From assembly GCA_004144865.1 (NCBI GenBank), contig SEAY01000008.1, forward strand, positions 28,261-92,260: DNA of 64,000 bases, given 5' to 3'. Shown here one piece after another: positions 1 to 9,055 of this stretch. Every line of letters starts with the position of its first letter. Position 1 is the first letter of the stretch. Source of the stretch: Comamonadaceae bacterium. Its GTDB lineage: Bacteria; Pseudomonadota; Gammaproteobacteria; Burkholderiales; Burkholderiaceae_C. The notes under the pieces are model-generated. The model was given only the letters and a program-made list of their open reading frames with translations. It made no database searches and was not told the origin of the DNA. A program made the position numbers and the translations under genes.

Positions 1-237
1 CCATTGCTTCAGGTGCAGGGCCGCTTCGAAGCCGTCGCCACCGTTGTTGCCCGGTCCGCAGGCGACCCACACCGTGCGCGCATGCGGCGCGACGGCAAGG
101 GCCAGGCGCGCCACCGCGAGGCCGGCGCGCTGCATCAGCGTGTGCGGAGGCAGCGCCGCAGCGGCGCGCTGTTCCAGCCGGCGGATCGCCGCCACCCCGT
201 GCAGGGGCCAGGGACGGTCGGGAGTGACGCGCTGCAT
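1..237 (-). CDS. nnrE: NAD(P)H-hydrate epimerase, N-terminal part (YjeF_N domain), cut by window edge
   Basis: The visible 79 codons start at the ATG at 237 and run off the left edge. They end in the sequence GPGNNGGDGFEAALHLKQW, which carries the GPGNNGGDG loop typical of the YjeF N-terminal domain. Members of this family epimerise the S and R forms of damaged, hydrated NAD(P)H so that a partner dehydratase can repair it. In many bacteria this domain is fused to a C-terminal NAD(P)H-hydrate dehydratase (nnrD); the missing part would show whether that holds here. It is the last of three minus-strand genes, 23 bp downstream of the D-amino-acid dehydrogenase stop. The motif identification is firm; the exact start is reasonable but not tested. 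Confidence 0.8.
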   Translation of the reverse strand, partial: MQRVTPDRPWPLHGVAAIRRLEQRAAAALPPHTLMQRAGLAVARLALAVAPHARTVWVACGPGNNGGDGFEAALHLKQW

Positions 238-260
238 GGGGGCATTGTGCCCCCGCGCCT

Positions 261-1535
261 TCAGGTGGTCAGGCGCTCGACGCCCAGCCCCTCGAGGTCC
301 ACGTCCGGTGCGCGCCCGGCCATCAGGTCCGCCACCGCGCGGGCGCTGCCGCAGGCGAGCGCCCAGCCGCTGGAGCCGTGGCCGATGTTGATCCACACGC
401 CCGGGATGCCGGTGGCCCCCAGCACCGGCGGTCCGTCCGGCAGCATCGGTCGAGCGCCCTTCCATTCCTGCACCGCCGACCCCGTGTTGGCGTGCTGGGC
501 TGCGCCCGGGAACCAGTCGTGCAATACCTTGTAGAGGGTCTGGATCGCGCCCGGTCGCTTTTCGCCCGGCTGGCCGCCGATCTCGGCGCTGCCCGACACG
601 CGCACGCGGTTGCCCAGGCGCGAGATGGCCACCTTGTAGCGCTCGTCCATCACCCCGCTGCGCGGCGCGTTGAGCGGCTCGCGGATGGGCGCGCTGATGG
701 AGTAGCCGTGCACCGCGGCGAGCGGCACGCGCAGGCCCACGGGCCGCAGCAGCCCAGCGGACGCGACGCCGCCGCACACCACGACCGCATCGAAGCGCAG
801 GTTGTCCGGCACGGCGTTGGTGTCGCGCGTCACGCGCAGCACCGTGGGCTGCTGCGGATCCAGCGGCGCGACCGAGCAGTTGAACTCGAAGCGCGCGCCC
901 AGGCCCTGGGCCTGGTTCTTCAGCAGCAGCGCGAACTGCCGGCAGTTGCCCACCTCGTCGTCGGGCAGGTACACCGCGCCCAGGAACTCGGTGTCGGCAT
1001 TGATCGCCGGCTCCAGCGTGCGCGCCGTGGCCGCGTCGACCTCCTGGAACTTCACGCCGGCGTCGCGCAGCACCTGCAGGCCGGGCTGCACGATCTTGCG
1101 GTCCTTCTCGGCGCGCAGCAGCACCATGTAGCCGGTGCTGCGGTCGTATTCGAGCTGCAGGTCCTCGGTGAGCTGGTGCAGGCGGTGGCGGCTGTAGAAG
1201 GCCAGCCGCTGCAGGCGCGAGCGGTTGGCGAGGTAGGTGTCCAGGTCGCAGGCCCGGCGCCAGCGCATCATCCAGCGCACTTCGTGGGCGGCGAGCGGCC
1301 AGCACACGCGCACCGGCGCGTGCCGGCTGAACATGTAGCGGGCGACCTTGGACATCATGCCGGGGCTGGCCCAGGGCGTGACGTAGCCCGGCGCGACCAC
1401 GCCGGCATTGGCAAAACTGGTTTCCAGCGCAGCGGCGCCGTGTCTTTCGAACACGGTCACTTCGTGGCCGTCGGCGGCCAGCTCGTACGCTGTGGTCACG
1501 CCGATGATGCCGGCGCCCACGATGGCGATTTTCAT
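261..1535 (-). CDS. dadA: D-amino-acid dehydrogenase (FAD-dependent, DadA-like)
   Basis: A 424-aa flavoprotein, close to the usual 415-435 aa of DadA. The N-terminus [19 protein letters not shown] has the GxGxxG dinucleotide-binding loop at residues 7-12, followed by VTVFER, the usual acidic end of the second strand. The C-terminal GHGSSGWALACGSA segment matches the second FAD-contacting region of the DAO family. DadA oxidises D-amino acids, typically D-alanine, to 2-oxo acids at the inner membrane, passing electrons to the respiratory chain. The start is set by ATGA overlap with the upstream amidase stop, which implies translational coupling. No racemase gene (dadX) is next to it, so substrate preference is open; a related amine or glycine oxidase is the main alternative. 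Confidence 0.8.
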   Translation of the reverse strand: MKIAIVGAGIIGVTTAYELAADGHEVTVFERHGAAALETSFANAGVVAPGYVTPWASPGMMSKVARYMFSRHAPVRVCWPLAAHEVRWMMRWRRACDLDTYLANRSRLQRLAFYSRHRLHQLTEDLQLEYDRSTGYMVLLRAEKDRKIVQPGLQVLRDAGVKFQEVDAATARTLEPAINADTEFLGAVYLPDDEVGNCRQFALLLKNQAQGLGARFEFNCSVAPLDPQQPTVLRVTRDTNAVPDNLRFDAVVVCGGVASAGLLRPVGLRVPLAAVHGYSISAPIREPLNAPRSGVMDERYKVAISRLGNRVRVSGSAEIGGQPGEKRPGAIQTLYKVLHDWFPGAAQHANTGSAVQEWKGARPMLPDGPPVLGATGIPGVWINIGHGSSGWALACGSARAVADLMAGRAPDVDLEGLGVERLTT

Positions 1536-2875
1536 TCTTGGGGAGGGGCAGGGGACAGCAGATCCTCGACCTGCAGGGCAAGGTTCAGGATCGTATCGTC
1601 CCGCAGCGCTCCGTGCCAGACCATGAGGCCCACCGGCAACTCGTCCGGCGACTGGCAGGGCAGCGAGAGCGCGCAGCCATCCAGCATGTTCACGACGCTG
1701 GGGTTGCGCAGCAGGAGGGCGTTGATGCGGAAGAACGCTTCGTCGCGCCCGGCGCCCGGGGCGACGTCCGCGATCGGTGGCGCCACGATGGGCACGGTGG
1801 GCGACAGCACGGCGTCGAAGCCGGCAAGCGCTTCTTCGACCTCGCGCACCCAGGTGGCGCGGGCCTGTTGCAGCTCGATGTATTCCCAGGCCTTCATGGC
1901 CGCGCCGCGTTCGATGCGGGTGCGCACCCGCGGGTCGTAGCGGTCGCCGCGGTCGGCCAGCAACTGGCGGTGCCAGGCGTAGCTTTCCGCGGCCGCGAAG
2001 CCGCCCGTGGCCTGGATGGTGCCCAGGTCGCGGATCTGCGCCAGCGGGATCTCCGTGATGTCGGCGCCGGCGTCGCGCAGGCGCCGCAGGCTGCGCTCGA
2101 AGGCGCGGCCCACCGTGGCGTCCACGCCATCGAGCATCTGGGTGGTGGCCACGGCCAGCTTGTAGCGGGAAAGGGGCTTGTCCTGTCGCGCCACCTTCCG
2201 CGCAGCCAGGATCTCGTGGGCCAGCACCGCGTCGCGCACGCTGCGCGTCATGGCGCAGGTGGTGTCCAGCGTCGTGGACAGCGGGTAAGCGCCTTGCAGC
2301 GGCGTGAGCCGCGCGGTGTTCTTGAAGCCGACGATGCCGCACAGCGCGGCCGGGATGCGGATGGACCCGCCGGTGTCCGAGCCCAGCCCGATGAAGGCGG
2401 CCCCCGTGGCCACGGAGACGGCGCCGCCGGAGGAGGATCCGCCCGGGATGCGCGGCGTGGCCGGGTCGCAGGGATTCACGGGCGTGCCGTGGTGCGGATT
2501 GACGCCGACGCCGGAAAAGGCGAACTCCGTCATGTTGGTGCGGCCCACCACCACGCCGCCGGCCCGGCGCAGCCGCGCGACCGCGGGCGCATCGGCGGTG
2601 GCCGGCGCCGCGTCTTCCAGGGCGACGGAGCCGGCGCCCGTGGGCTCGCCCGCGAAGTCGAACAGGTCCTTGATGCTCACCGGCAGGCCGGCCAGCAGCG
2701 CGTCGGGATGCACCTGGCGTGCCTCGGCGGCGGCTTCCTCGAAGCGGGTGCGCAGGAACACGTGGCGGTTCGCCGGCGACTCCGCGACGGCTCGGGCGCG
2801 GGCCAGCTCATCGGCGGTGGTGGTGAGGCCCTGGCGCAGGCGTTCGCGGGTGCTGTGGAGATCGGCTCGGGGCAT
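1532..2875 (-). CDS. Amidase signature family hydrolase (GatA-like)
   Basis: A 447-aa amidase-signature enzyme. The Ser-cisSer-Lys triad is visible: Lys69 in SIKD, the glycine/serine stretch GGSSSGG at 145-151, and the probable nucleophile Ser171 in [11 protein letters not shown]. This family hydrolyses amide bonds of small molecules; GatA of the tRNA-dependent amidotransferase is a paralogue. There is no gatB or gatC beside it, and the length is short for GatA, so a stand-alone amidase is more likely. The substrate cannot be read from sequence. Its stop overlaps the dadA start by 4 nt, so the two are probably one transcript and might serve uptake and breakdown of amidated or D-amino acids; that link is inference from position only. 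Confidence 0.8.
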   Translation of the reverse strand: MPRADLHSTRERLRQGLTTTADELARARAVAESPANRHVFLRTRFEEAAAEARQVHPDALLAGLPVSIKDLFDFAGEPTGAGSVALEDAAPATADAPAVARLRRAGGVVVGRTNMTEFAFSGVGVNPHHGTPVNPCDPATPRIPGGSSSGGAVSVATGAAFIGLGSDTGGSIRIPAALCGIVGFKNTARLTPLQGAYPLSTTLDTTCAMTRSVRDAVLAHEILAARKVARQDKPLSRYKLAVATTQMLDGVDATVGRAFERSLRRLRDAGADITEIPLAQIRDLGTIQATGGFAAAESYAWHRQLLADRGDRYDPRVRTRIERGAAMKAWEYIELQQARATWVREVEEALAGFDAVLSPTVPIVAPPIADVAPGAGRDEAFFRINALLLRNPSVVNMLDGCALSLPCQSPDELPVGLMVWHGALRDDTILNLALQVEDLLSPAPPQE

Positions 2876-2908
2876 GGCTCTCGGGGCGGCTGCAGAGGGG
2901 GCTTGTGC

Positions 2909-2914
2909 TAGAAT
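2909..2914 (+). promoter_or_regulatory. Probable -10 element of the rpsB promoter
   Basis: TAGAAT within gcttgtgctagaatctcg is a good sigma70 -10 match in an otherwise GC-rich gap between the divergent amidase and rpsB. No convincing -35 is seen at 16-18 nt upstream. It would give an rpsB leader of about 135 nt, long enough for the S2 autoregulatory leader known in other proteobacteria; I did not identify a specific leader fold. Confidence 0.4.
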
Positions 2915-3056
2915 CTCGCGGTTTTGCGGACGGCACTTGCAAGGTGCGAGCCGCGGTCAGCAAGACAAATCGCGGATCCCGCCCCTCGAGGTGTCGCAGC
3001 GGACAAGCCCGTTGCGATTCAAGGCGGCGATTCTAGACCCAACCTTCGGAGCTCTC

Positions 3057-3809
3057 ATGCCTGTATCCATGCGCGAAATGCTGGAAGCCGGTGTCCATTT
3101 CGGACACCAGACCCGCTTCTGGAACCCCAAGATGGCCCCCTTCATCTTCGGGCACCGCAACAAGATCCACATCATCAACCTGGAAAAGACGCTGCCCATG
3201 TTCCAGGAGGCGACCAAGTTCGCCCGGCAGCTGTCCGCCAACCGCGGCACCATCCTGATGGTCGGCACCAAGCGCCAGGCGCGCGAACTGGTCGCCACCG
3301 AGGCCAGCCGCGCCGGCATGCCCTTCGTCAACCAGCGCTGGCTGGGCGGCATGCTGACCAACTTCAAGACGGTCAAGACTTCCCTGAAGCGCCTGAAGGA
3401 CATGAAGGCCCAGCAGGAAGGCGGCCTCGACGCCATGTCGAAGAAGGAACAGCTGATGTTCCAGCGCGAGCTGGACAAGCTCGAGAAGGACATCGGCGGC
3501 ATCCAGGACATGAACACCCTGCCGGACGCCCTGTTCATCGTGGACGTTGGCTACCACAAGATCGCCGTCGCCGAGGCGCAGAAGCTGGGCATCCCGATCA
3601 TCGCGGTGGTGGACTCCAACCACTCCCCCGAGGGCATCGACTACGTGATCCCCGGCAACGACGACTCCGCCAAGGCCGTGACGCTGTATGTCCGCGAGAT
3701 GGCCGACGCCATCCTCGAGGGCAAGAACAACCCCGCGGGCGACGTCCAGCGCGCGGTGGCCGCGGGCAGCGATGAGTTCGTCGAAGTCAAGGAAGGCGCC
3801 GCCGCGTAA
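3057..3809 (+). CDS. rpsB: 30S ribosomal protein S2
   Basis: A 250-aa protein with a complete S2 sequence: [20 protein letters not shown] at the start, the [14 protein letters not shown] segment, [12 protein letters not shown], and the late [12 protein letters not shown] and ASKAV-like region. S2 is added late to the 30S subunit and is needed for S1 binding. The start is the ATG at 3057, which gives the standard N-terminus; the reading frame stays open far upstream but that stretch is not S2-like. An inverted repeat terminator follows at 3832, then tsf, the usual rpsB-tsf arrangement. Nothing is missing or rearranged. Confidence 0.98.
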   Translation: MPVSMREMLEAGVHFGHQTRFWNPKMAPFIFGHRNKIHIINLEKTLPMFQEATKFARQLSANRGTILMVGTKRQARELVATEASRAGMPFVNQRWLGGMLTNFKTVKTSLKRLKDMKAQQEGGLDAMSKKEQLMFQRELDKLEKDIGGIQDMNTLPDALFIVDVGYHKIAVAEAQKLGIPIIAVVDSNHSPEGIDYVIPGNDDSAKAVTLYVREMADAILEGKNNPAGDVQRAVAAGSDEFVEVKEGAAA

Positions 3810-3831
3810 TCCACGGGCCCGACCCGCGACG

Positions 3832-3854
3832 AAGGGGGCTCTTGAGCCCCCTTT
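3832..3854 (+). terminator. Hairpin between rpsB and tsf (partial terminator/attenuator)
   Basis: A perfect 10-bp inverted repeat, AAGGGGGCTC at 3832-3841 and GAGCCCCCTT at 3844-3853, followed by a weak T run. It lies 22 nt after the rpsB stop and 40 nt before tsf. Position and the weak T tail suggest read-through attenuation between the two genes rather than a full stop. Confidence 0.75.
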
Positions 3855-3893
3855 GCACACCCAGATCCAACTGAACAGAGATACGAGGACAAC

Positions 3894-4787
3894 ATGGCTG
3901 CAATCACCGCAAGCATGGTCGCCGAACTGCGCGCCAAGACCGACGCCCCCATGATGGAATGCAAGAAGGCCCTGACCGAGGCCGAAGGCAACATGGAGAA
4001 GGCCGAGGAACTGCTGCGCGTCAAGCTGGGCAACAAGGCCGGCAAGGCCGCCTCGCGCGTCACCGCCGAAGGCGTGGTCGCCGCCTCCATCCAGGGCACC
4101 ACCGGCGCCCTGCTGGAAGTGAACTGCGAAACCGACTTCGTGACCAAGAACGACAGCTTCCTGGCGCTGGCCCGTGCCGCCGCCGAACTGATCGCGAAGA
4201 ACAAGCCGGCGGACGTCGCCGCGCTGGGCGCGCTGCCCTACAGCCAGGACGGCTTCGGCCCCACCCTGGAAGACGTGCGCAAGGGCCTGATCGGCAAGAT
4301 CGGCGAGAACATGAGCTTCCGCCGCTTCAAGCGCTTCGAGGGCGGCAGCAAGCTGGTGAGCTACCTGCACGGCACCCGCATCGGCGTGGTGGTGGAGTAC
4401 GAGGGTGACGACGTCGCCGCCAAGGACGTCGCCATGCACGTCGCCGCCATGAAGCCCGTCTCGCTGTCGTCGGCCGAAGTGCCGAACGAGCTGATCGAGA
4501 AGGAGCGTTCGATCGCCCAGCAGAAGGCCGCCGAATCCAACAAGCCCGCCGACATCGTGAACAAGATGGTCGAAGGCTCGGTGCAGAAGTTCCTGAAGGA
4601 AGTCTCGCTGCTGAACCAGCCGTTCGTGAAGAACGACAAGCAGACCGTGGAGCAGATGCTCAAGGCCGCCAACACCACGATCAAGGGCTTCACCCTGTAC
4701 GTGGTGGGCGAGGGCATCGAGAAGAAGGCCGACGACTTCGCCGCCGAAGTGGCGGCGCAGGTCGCCGCCGCCAAGCAGGCTGCCTGA
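3894..4787 (+). CDS. tsf: Translation elongation factor Ts
   Basis: A 297-aa EF-Ts, the nucleotide exchange factor that releases GDP from EF-Tu. The N-terminal UBA-like domain ([20 protein letters not shown]) and the core motif ETDFVTKND are present, followed by two core subdomains and a C-terminal helical module. The length is slightly above the E. coli protein because of an Ala-rich tail, normal for Burkholderiales. The start ATG at 3894 follows an AGGACAAC-type ribosome binding region. It is separated from rpsB by the 3832 hairpin and followed 61 nt later by pyrH. Confidence 0.98.
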   Translation: MAAITASMVAELRAKTDAPMMECKKALTEAEGNMEKAEELLRVKLGNKAGKAASRVTAEGVVAASIQGTTGALLEVNCETDFVTKNDSFLALARAAAELIAKNKPADVAALGALPYSQDGFGPTLEDVRKGLIGKIGENMSFRRFKRFEGGSKLVSYLHGTRIGVVVEYEGDDVAAKDVAMHVAAMKPVSLSSAEVPNELIEKERSIAQQKAAESNKPADIVNKMVEGSVQKFLKEVSLLNQPFVKNDKQTVEQMLKAANTTIKGFTLYVVGEGIEKKADDFAAEVAAQVAAAKQAA

Positions 4788-4848
4788 GACCCCTTCGTCC
4801 CCGGGGCTGCCCCGCTACACTCGACCCATAACACCAGGAGAACCCTTC

Positions 4849-5571
4849 ATGTCCGCCGCCCAGCCAGCCCACAAGCGCATCCTGCTCAAGCTGTCGGGCG
4901 AGGCCCTGATGGGTGACGACGCCTTCGGCATCAACCGCGCGACCATCGTGCGGATGGTGCAGGAGGTGGCCGACGTGGTCCACCTCGGGGTGCAGGTCGC
5001 GGTGGTCATCGGCGGGGGCAACATCTTCCGCGGCGTGGCCGGCGGCTCGGTGGGCATGGACCGCGCCACCGCCGACTACATGGGCATGCTGGCCACGGTG
5101 ATGAACGCGCTGGCCTTGTCCGACGCCATGCAGAAGCAGGGGCTGGTGCCGCGCGTGATGTCGGCCATCGGCATCGAGCAGGTCGTGGAGCCGTACGTGC
5201 GGCCGAAGGCGCTGCAGTACCTGGAAGAGGGCAAGGTCGTCATCTTCGCCGCCGGCACCGGCAACCCGTTCTTCACCACCGACACGGCCGCCGCGCTGCG
5301 CGGCGCGGAGATCGGCGCGGAGCTGGTGCTCAAGGCGACCAAGGTCGACGGCGTGTATTCGGCCGACCCGCAGAAGGATCCCTCGGCGGAGCGCTACACG
5401 CGCATCAGCTTCGACGAGGCGATGTCGAGGAACCTGGGCATCATGGACGCCACGGCGTTCGCGCTGTGCCGCGACCAGAAACTGCCCATCCGGGTGTTCT
5501 CGATCATCAAGCACGGCGCGCTCAAGCGCGTGGTGCTGGGTGAGGACGAGGGCACGCTGGTGTACGCGTAG
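4849..5571 (+). CDS. pyrH: Uridylate kinase (UMP kinase)
   Basis: A 240-aa hexameric-type bacterial UMP kinase of the amino-acid kinase fold, converting UMP to UDP for RNA and sugar-nucleotide synthesis. Visible signatures are [10 protein letters not shown] near the N-terminus, [11 protein letters not shown], and [16 protein letters not shown] in the nucleotide-binding half. The start is supported by a caccaggagaa Shine-Dalgarno region. A possible -10 (TACACT, 4816-4821) lies in the short gap after tsf. The position between tsf and frr is conserved across proteobacteria. Confidence 0.97.
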   Translation: MSAAQPAHKRILLKLSGEALMGDDAFGINRATIVRMVQEVADVVHLGVQVAVVIGGGNIFRGVAGGSVGMDRATADYMGMLATVMNALALSDAMQKQGLVPRVMSAIGIEQVVEPYVRPKALQYLEEGKVVIFAAGTGNPFFTTDTAAALRGAEIGAELVLKATKVDGVYSADPQKDPSAERYTRISFDEAMSRNLGIMDATAFALCRDQKLPIRVFSIIKHGALKRVVLGEDEGTLVYA

Positions 5572-5589
5572 AAGAGGAGCTGCAGCAAG

Positions 5590-6153
5590 ATGGCAACGAT
5601 CGCCGAAATCAAGCAGAACGTGCAGGCCAAGATGGACCAGTCCATCGCCGCGTTCAAGAACACCCTGACCAAGATCCGCACGGGCCGCGCCAACCCCGGC
5701 CTGCTGGACACCGTGCACGTCGACTACTACGGCTCCTCGGTGCCGATCAGCCAGGTGGCCAACGTGTCCCTGCTGGACGCCCGGACCATCTCGGTCCAGC
5801 CCTGGGAAAAGGGCCTGGGCGCCAAGATCGAGAAGGCCATCCGCGAAAGCGACCTGGGCCTGAACCCGGCCTCGATGGGCGACCTGATCCGCGTGCCGAT
5901 GCCGCCGATGTCGGAGGAGCGCCGCAAGGAGATGACGAAGCTGGTGCGCCACGAGGGCGAGAGCGCCAAGATCGCCATCCGCAACCTGCGCCGCGACGCC
6001 AACGAGCACGTGAAGAAGCTGGTCAAGGACAAGACCGCGACCGAGGACGACCTCAAGCGCGCCGAGGCCGACGTGCAGAAGGTGACCGACAAGCACATCG
6101 CCGAGATCGACCAGCTCGTGGCGTCCAAGGAAAAGGAAATCATGGAGGTGTGA
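5590..6153 (+). CDS. frr: Ribosome recycling factor
   Basis: A 187-aa RRF, the standard family length, which with EF-G splits the post-termination ribosome. It carries the typical KIRTGRANP and SVQPWEKG motifs in the triple-helix/beta-domain junction, then [23 protein letters not shown], and ends MEV. An aagaggagctg ribosome binding site precedes the start; the gap from pyrH is 18 nt. Downstream, the first seven bases after the stop lead straight into the palindromic heptad repeat at 6161-6248. Confidence 0.98.
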   Translation: MATIAEIKQNVQAKMDQSIAAFKNTLTKIRTGRANPGLLDTVHVDYYGSSVPISQVANVSLLDARTISVQPWEKGLGAKIEKAIRESDLGLNPASMGDLIRVPMPPMSEERRKEMTKLVRHEGESAKIAIRNLRRDANEHVKKLVKDKTATEDDLKRAEADVQKVTDKHIAEIDQLVASKEKEIMEV

Positions 6154-6160
6154 CGCCGGA

Positions 6161-6248
6161 GGGGCTAGAGGCTGGAGGCTGGAGGCTAGGGCGATACCCC
6201 GGGTCTTGTGCCTTTCTCCCTAGTCTCCAGCCTCTAGCCTCTAGCCCC
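6161..6248. repeat. Heptad-built palindromic repeat, 31-bp hairpin between frr and uppS
   Basis: The left arm at 6161-6191 is four tandem 7-nt units after GGG (GCTAGAG, GCTGGAG, GCTGGAG, GCTAGGG). The right arm at 6218-6248 is its reverse complement, with units GCTAGAG, GCTAGAG, GCTGGAG, ACTAGGG read on the minus strand. The arms match at 29 of 31 positions and both differences would be G-U pairs in the plus-strand RNA, so the transcript can form a fully paired 31-bp stem with a 26-nt loop. The right arm ends one base before the uppS ATG. A related copy lies at 55392-55470. Confidence 0.9.
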
Positions 6249-6249
6249 T

Positions 6250-6984
6250 ATGAGCGCTCCGCGCGTCATCCCCCACCACATCGCCATCGTCATGGATGGC
6301 AACGGCCGCTGGGCCACCCGGCGCTACCTGCCGCGCGTGGCCGGCCACAAGAAGGGCGTCGATGCCCTGCGTGCGTGCGTGCGCCATTGCGGCGACGTCG
6401 GCGTGAAGGTCCTCACCGTCTTCGCCTTCTCCTCCGAGAACTGGAACCGGCCGCCCGAGGAGGTGTCCGGGCTGATGGAACTGCTGGCCGTGGCGCTGTC
6501 GCGCGAGGTGCCGCAGCTGCAGGGCGAGGGCGTGCGCATCCATTTCGTGGGCGACCGCACCGCGCTGTCGGAGAAGGTGCGCAACGGCCTGGCGCAGGCC
6601 GAGGCGCTCACCGCCGGCAACACCCGCCTCACCCTGAACATCTGCTTCAACTACGGCGGCCGCTGGGACATCGCGCAGGCGGCGGCCCGTCTCGCCGCCC
6701 GCGGCGAGACGATCACCGAACTGAGCCTCAACCGCGCCATGGCGCTGGCGCACGTGCCGGACCCGGATCTCGTCATCCGCACCGGCGGCGAGACCCGCAT
6801 CAGCAACTTCCTGCTGTGGCAGGCCGCGTACAGCGAGCTCTACTTCACCGACAAGCTCTGGCCCGAATTCGACTCGGCGGCGCTCGATGCCGCCATCGCC
6901 GACTACGCCAAGCGCGAGCGGCGCTTCGGCCGCACTTCGGGCCAGGTCTCGCAGCCGGGTGGCGCCAGCCGCAAGGCCGCCTGA
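6250..6984 (+). CDS. uppS: Undecaprenyl diphosphate synthase (isoprenyl transferase)
   Basis: A 244-aa cis-prenyltransferase that adds eight isoprene units to farnesyl diphosphate, making the lipid carrier for peptidoglycan and O-antigen. Signatures include HIAIVMDGNGRWA with the catalytic Asp, FAFSSENWNRP, and the C-terminal RISNFLLWQAAYSELYF. The ATG at 6250 gives the standard N-terminus. No Shine-Dalgarno sequence is visible because the ten or more bases upstream are the CT-rich right arm of the 6161-6248 hairpin, which could hide the start codon region. The next gene, cdsA, follows after 13 nt. Confidence 0.96.
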   Translation: MSAPRVIPHHIAIVMDGNGRWATRRYLPRVAGHKKGVDALRACVRHCGDVGVKVLTVFAFSSENWNRPPEEVSGLMELLAVALSREVPQLQGEGVRIHFVGDRTALSEKVRNGLAQAEALTAGNTRLTLNICFNYGGRWDIAQAAARLAARGETITELSLNRAMALAHVPDPDLVIRTGGETRISNFLLWQAAYSELYFTDKLWPEFDSAALDAAIADYAKRERRFGRTSGQVSQPGGASRKAA

Positions 6985-6997
6985 ACGCAGGCCCCCG

Positions 6998-7852
6998 ATG
7001 CTCAAGCAACGCGTCATCACCGCCATCGTCCTGCTGGCCATCCTGTTGCCGGCGCTTTTCTGGCGCACGCCCGAACCCTTCCTCGCCATCACCTTGCTGC
7101 TGATAGCGGCGGGCGGCTGGGAATGGGGCCGCCTCAACGGATCTTCGCCCCTGGGCAGCATCGTGCTGGGCGCCGGCACGCTCGTCTGGTGCCTGCTGTT
7201 CTGGGCCATGGGCTGGATCCGCCAGCCCTCGCCGCTGGTGTGGACCGTCGTGGGCGCCTTCTGGGTCCTGGCGGGCGCGGCGCTGCTGCGCGCGGGGGTG
7301 GACGGCTGGCCGCGCATCCCGCGCCCGGTGCGCGTCTTCGGCGGCGTCGCCGTGCTGGTGCTGGCCTGGCTGGCGATGGCGCAGGCGCGCGTGATCGGCG
7401 TGAACTTCCTGCTGTCGGTGCTGCTGCTGGTCTGGGTGGCGGACATCTTCGCCTACTTCGCCGGCCGCGCGTTCGGCGGCCGCGTCACGCAGCGCAAGCT
7501 CGCCGCCAGCATCAGCCCCAAGAAGAGCTGGGAAGGCGTGTGGGGCGGCATGGCCGGCGTGGTGGTGCTGGCCGTTGCCTGGGTGCTGGCCGACAACGCC
7601 GCGCAGGCCCAGGTGCCCAGCCTGTATTCGCGCCTCGCTGCCGCCGGCTGGCCGCTGGTGGTGCTGGGCGCCGTCTTCCTCGCCGCGATGAGCGTGGTCG
7701 GTGACCTGGCCGAGTCGCTGGTCAAGCGCAGCGCCGGCTTCAAGGATTCCAGCCAGCTGCTGCCGGGCCACGGCGGCGTGCTGGACCGCGTCGACGCCTT
7801 GCTGCCGACGCTGCCGCTCGCGATGATGCTGGCCTCGCTGGCTGCACGATGA
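6998..7852 (+). CDS. cdsA: Phosphatidate cytidylyltransferase
   Basis: A 284-aa polytopic inner-membrane enzyme making CDP-diacylglycerol from phosphatidic acid and CTP, the branch point of phospholipid synthesis. Hydrophobic helices run from the first residues (VITAIVLLAILLPALFW). The CDS signature is seen near the C-terminus: SVVGDLAESLVKRSAGFKDSS, then LLPGHGGVLDRVD. The ATG at 6998 is chosen because it starts just before the first membrane helix; the frame is open further upstream within uppS. The stop overlaps dxr by 4 nt (ATGA). Confidence 0.95.
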   Translation: MLKQRVITAIVLLAILLPALFWRTPEPFLAITLLLIAAGGWEWGRLNGSSPLGSIVLGAGTLVWCLLFWAMGWIRQPSPLVWTVVGAFWVLAGAALLRAGVDGWPRIPRPVRVFGGVAVLVLAWLAMAQARVIGVNFLLSVLLLVWVADIFAYFAGRAFGGRVTQRKLAASISPKKSWEGVWGGMAGVVVLAVAWVLADNAAQAQVPSLYSRLAAAGWPLVVLGAVFLAAMSVVGDLAESLVKRSAGFKDSSQLLPGHGGVLDRVDALLPTLPLAMMLASLAAR

Positions 7853-9039
7853 AACAGAAGATCGCCGTCCTCGGCTCCACCGGATCGATCGGGGCCAACA
7901 CGCTGGACGTCGTCGCACGCCATCCGGAGCGCTTCGAGGTGTTCGCGCTGAGCGCCTCCTCGCGCGTGGACCTGATGCTGCAGCAGTGCCTGCAGTTCCG
8001 CCCGGCTTTCGCCGTCATGGCGCAGGAGGAAGCCGGCCGCGCGCTCGCCGCGAAACTGGAATCCAGCGGCCTGCCGACCCGCGTGCTCCGGGGCGCCGAC
8101 GCGCTGGACACGATCGCCGCGCACGAATCCGTCGACGCCGTGATGGCGGCCATCGTCGGCGCCGCGGGCCTGTCGTCGTGCATGGCCGCCGCACGCGCCG
8201 GCAAGAAGCTGCTGCTGGCCAACAAGGAAGCGCTGGTGGTGGGCGGCGACCTGTTCATGCAGGCCGTGCACGAAGGCGGCGCGACGCTGCTGCCCATCGA
8301 CAGCGAACATTCCGCGATCTTCCAGTCGCTGCCGGAAGACCCGTCCACCTGGGACCCCCGGGTCGAGAAGATCATCCTCACGGCTTCCGGCGGCCCGTTC
8401 CGCACCCGCGAGCCCGCGACGCTGCGCGGCGTGACGCCGGAGGAGGCCTGCGCCCATCCGAACTGGGTGATGGGCCGCAAGATCTCGGTGGACTCCGCGA
8501 CCATGATGAACAAGGCGCTGGAGGTGATCGAGGCCCGCTACCTCTTCGGCCTGGCGCCGCAGCGGCTGCAGGTGGTGATCCACCCGCAGAGCGTGATCCA
8601 CTCGATGGTGCAGTACCGCGACACTTCGGTGGTGGCGCAGCTCGGCACCCCCGACATGCGGGTGCCCATCGCCTACGGGCTGGCGTGGCCGGAGCGCGTC
8701 GCCTCCGGGGCCCAGGCGCTGGACTTCTCCGCGCTGGCCGACATGAGCTTCGAGTCGCTGGACAGCCGCGGGCACCGCGAGCGCTTCCCCGGCCTGCAGC
8801 TCGCCTGGGACAGCCTCGCGGCCGCCCCCGGCACCCCGGCCGTGCTGAATGCCGCCAACGAGGTGGCCGTGGCCGCCTTCCTGGAACGCCGCGTGCGCTT
8901 CGACCAGATCCACGCCGTAAACCTTGCAACTTTGGAACGGATGAGGCCCTCCAACCCTGCAACGCTGCAGGACCTGCTGGCCCTGGACGCCGAAGCCCGC
9001 CGAGCGGCGGAAGAGGCGATCCGGAAGCTGGCATCCTGA
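7849..9039 (+). CDS. dxr: 1-deoxy-D-xylulose 5-phosphate reductoisomerase
   Basis: A 396-aa enzyme of the MEP pathway that converts DXP to MEP with NADPH, feeding isoprenoids to uppS in the same cluster. The NADPH loop is GSTGSIGANTLDV at the N-terminus. Metal and substrate residues are in LLPIDSEHSAIFQ and in NWVMGRKISVDSATMMNKALEVIEA. The length is typical. It is translationally coupled to cdsA through ATGA and followed by rseP after 16 nt. Confidence 0.97.
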   Translation: MKQKIAVLGSTGSIGANTLDVVARHPERFEVFALSASSRVDLMLQQCLQFRPAFAVMAQEEAGRALAAKLESSGLPTRVLRGADALDTIAAHESVDAVMAAIVGAAGLSSCMAAARAGKKLLLANKEALVVGGDLFMQAVHEGGATLLPIDSEHSAIFQSLPEDPSTWDPRVEKIILTASGGPFRTREPATLRGVTPEEACAHPNWVMGRKISVDSATMMNKALEVIEARYLFGLAPQRLQVVIHPQSVIHSMVQYRDTSVVAQLGTPDMRVPIAYGLAWPERVASGAQALDFSALADMSFESLDSRGHRERFPGLQLAWDSLAAAPGTPAVLNAANEVAVAAFLERRVRFDQIHAVNLATLERMRPSNPATLQDLLALDAEARRAAEEAIRKLAS

Positions 9040-9055
9040 GGCACGGAGTCCTGCC

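Noticed and set aside
2304..3056. Upstream extension of the rpsB frame by about 250 codons
   Set aside because: The extension overlaps the amidase gene and has no S2 similarity; the ATG at 3057 gives the complete protein.
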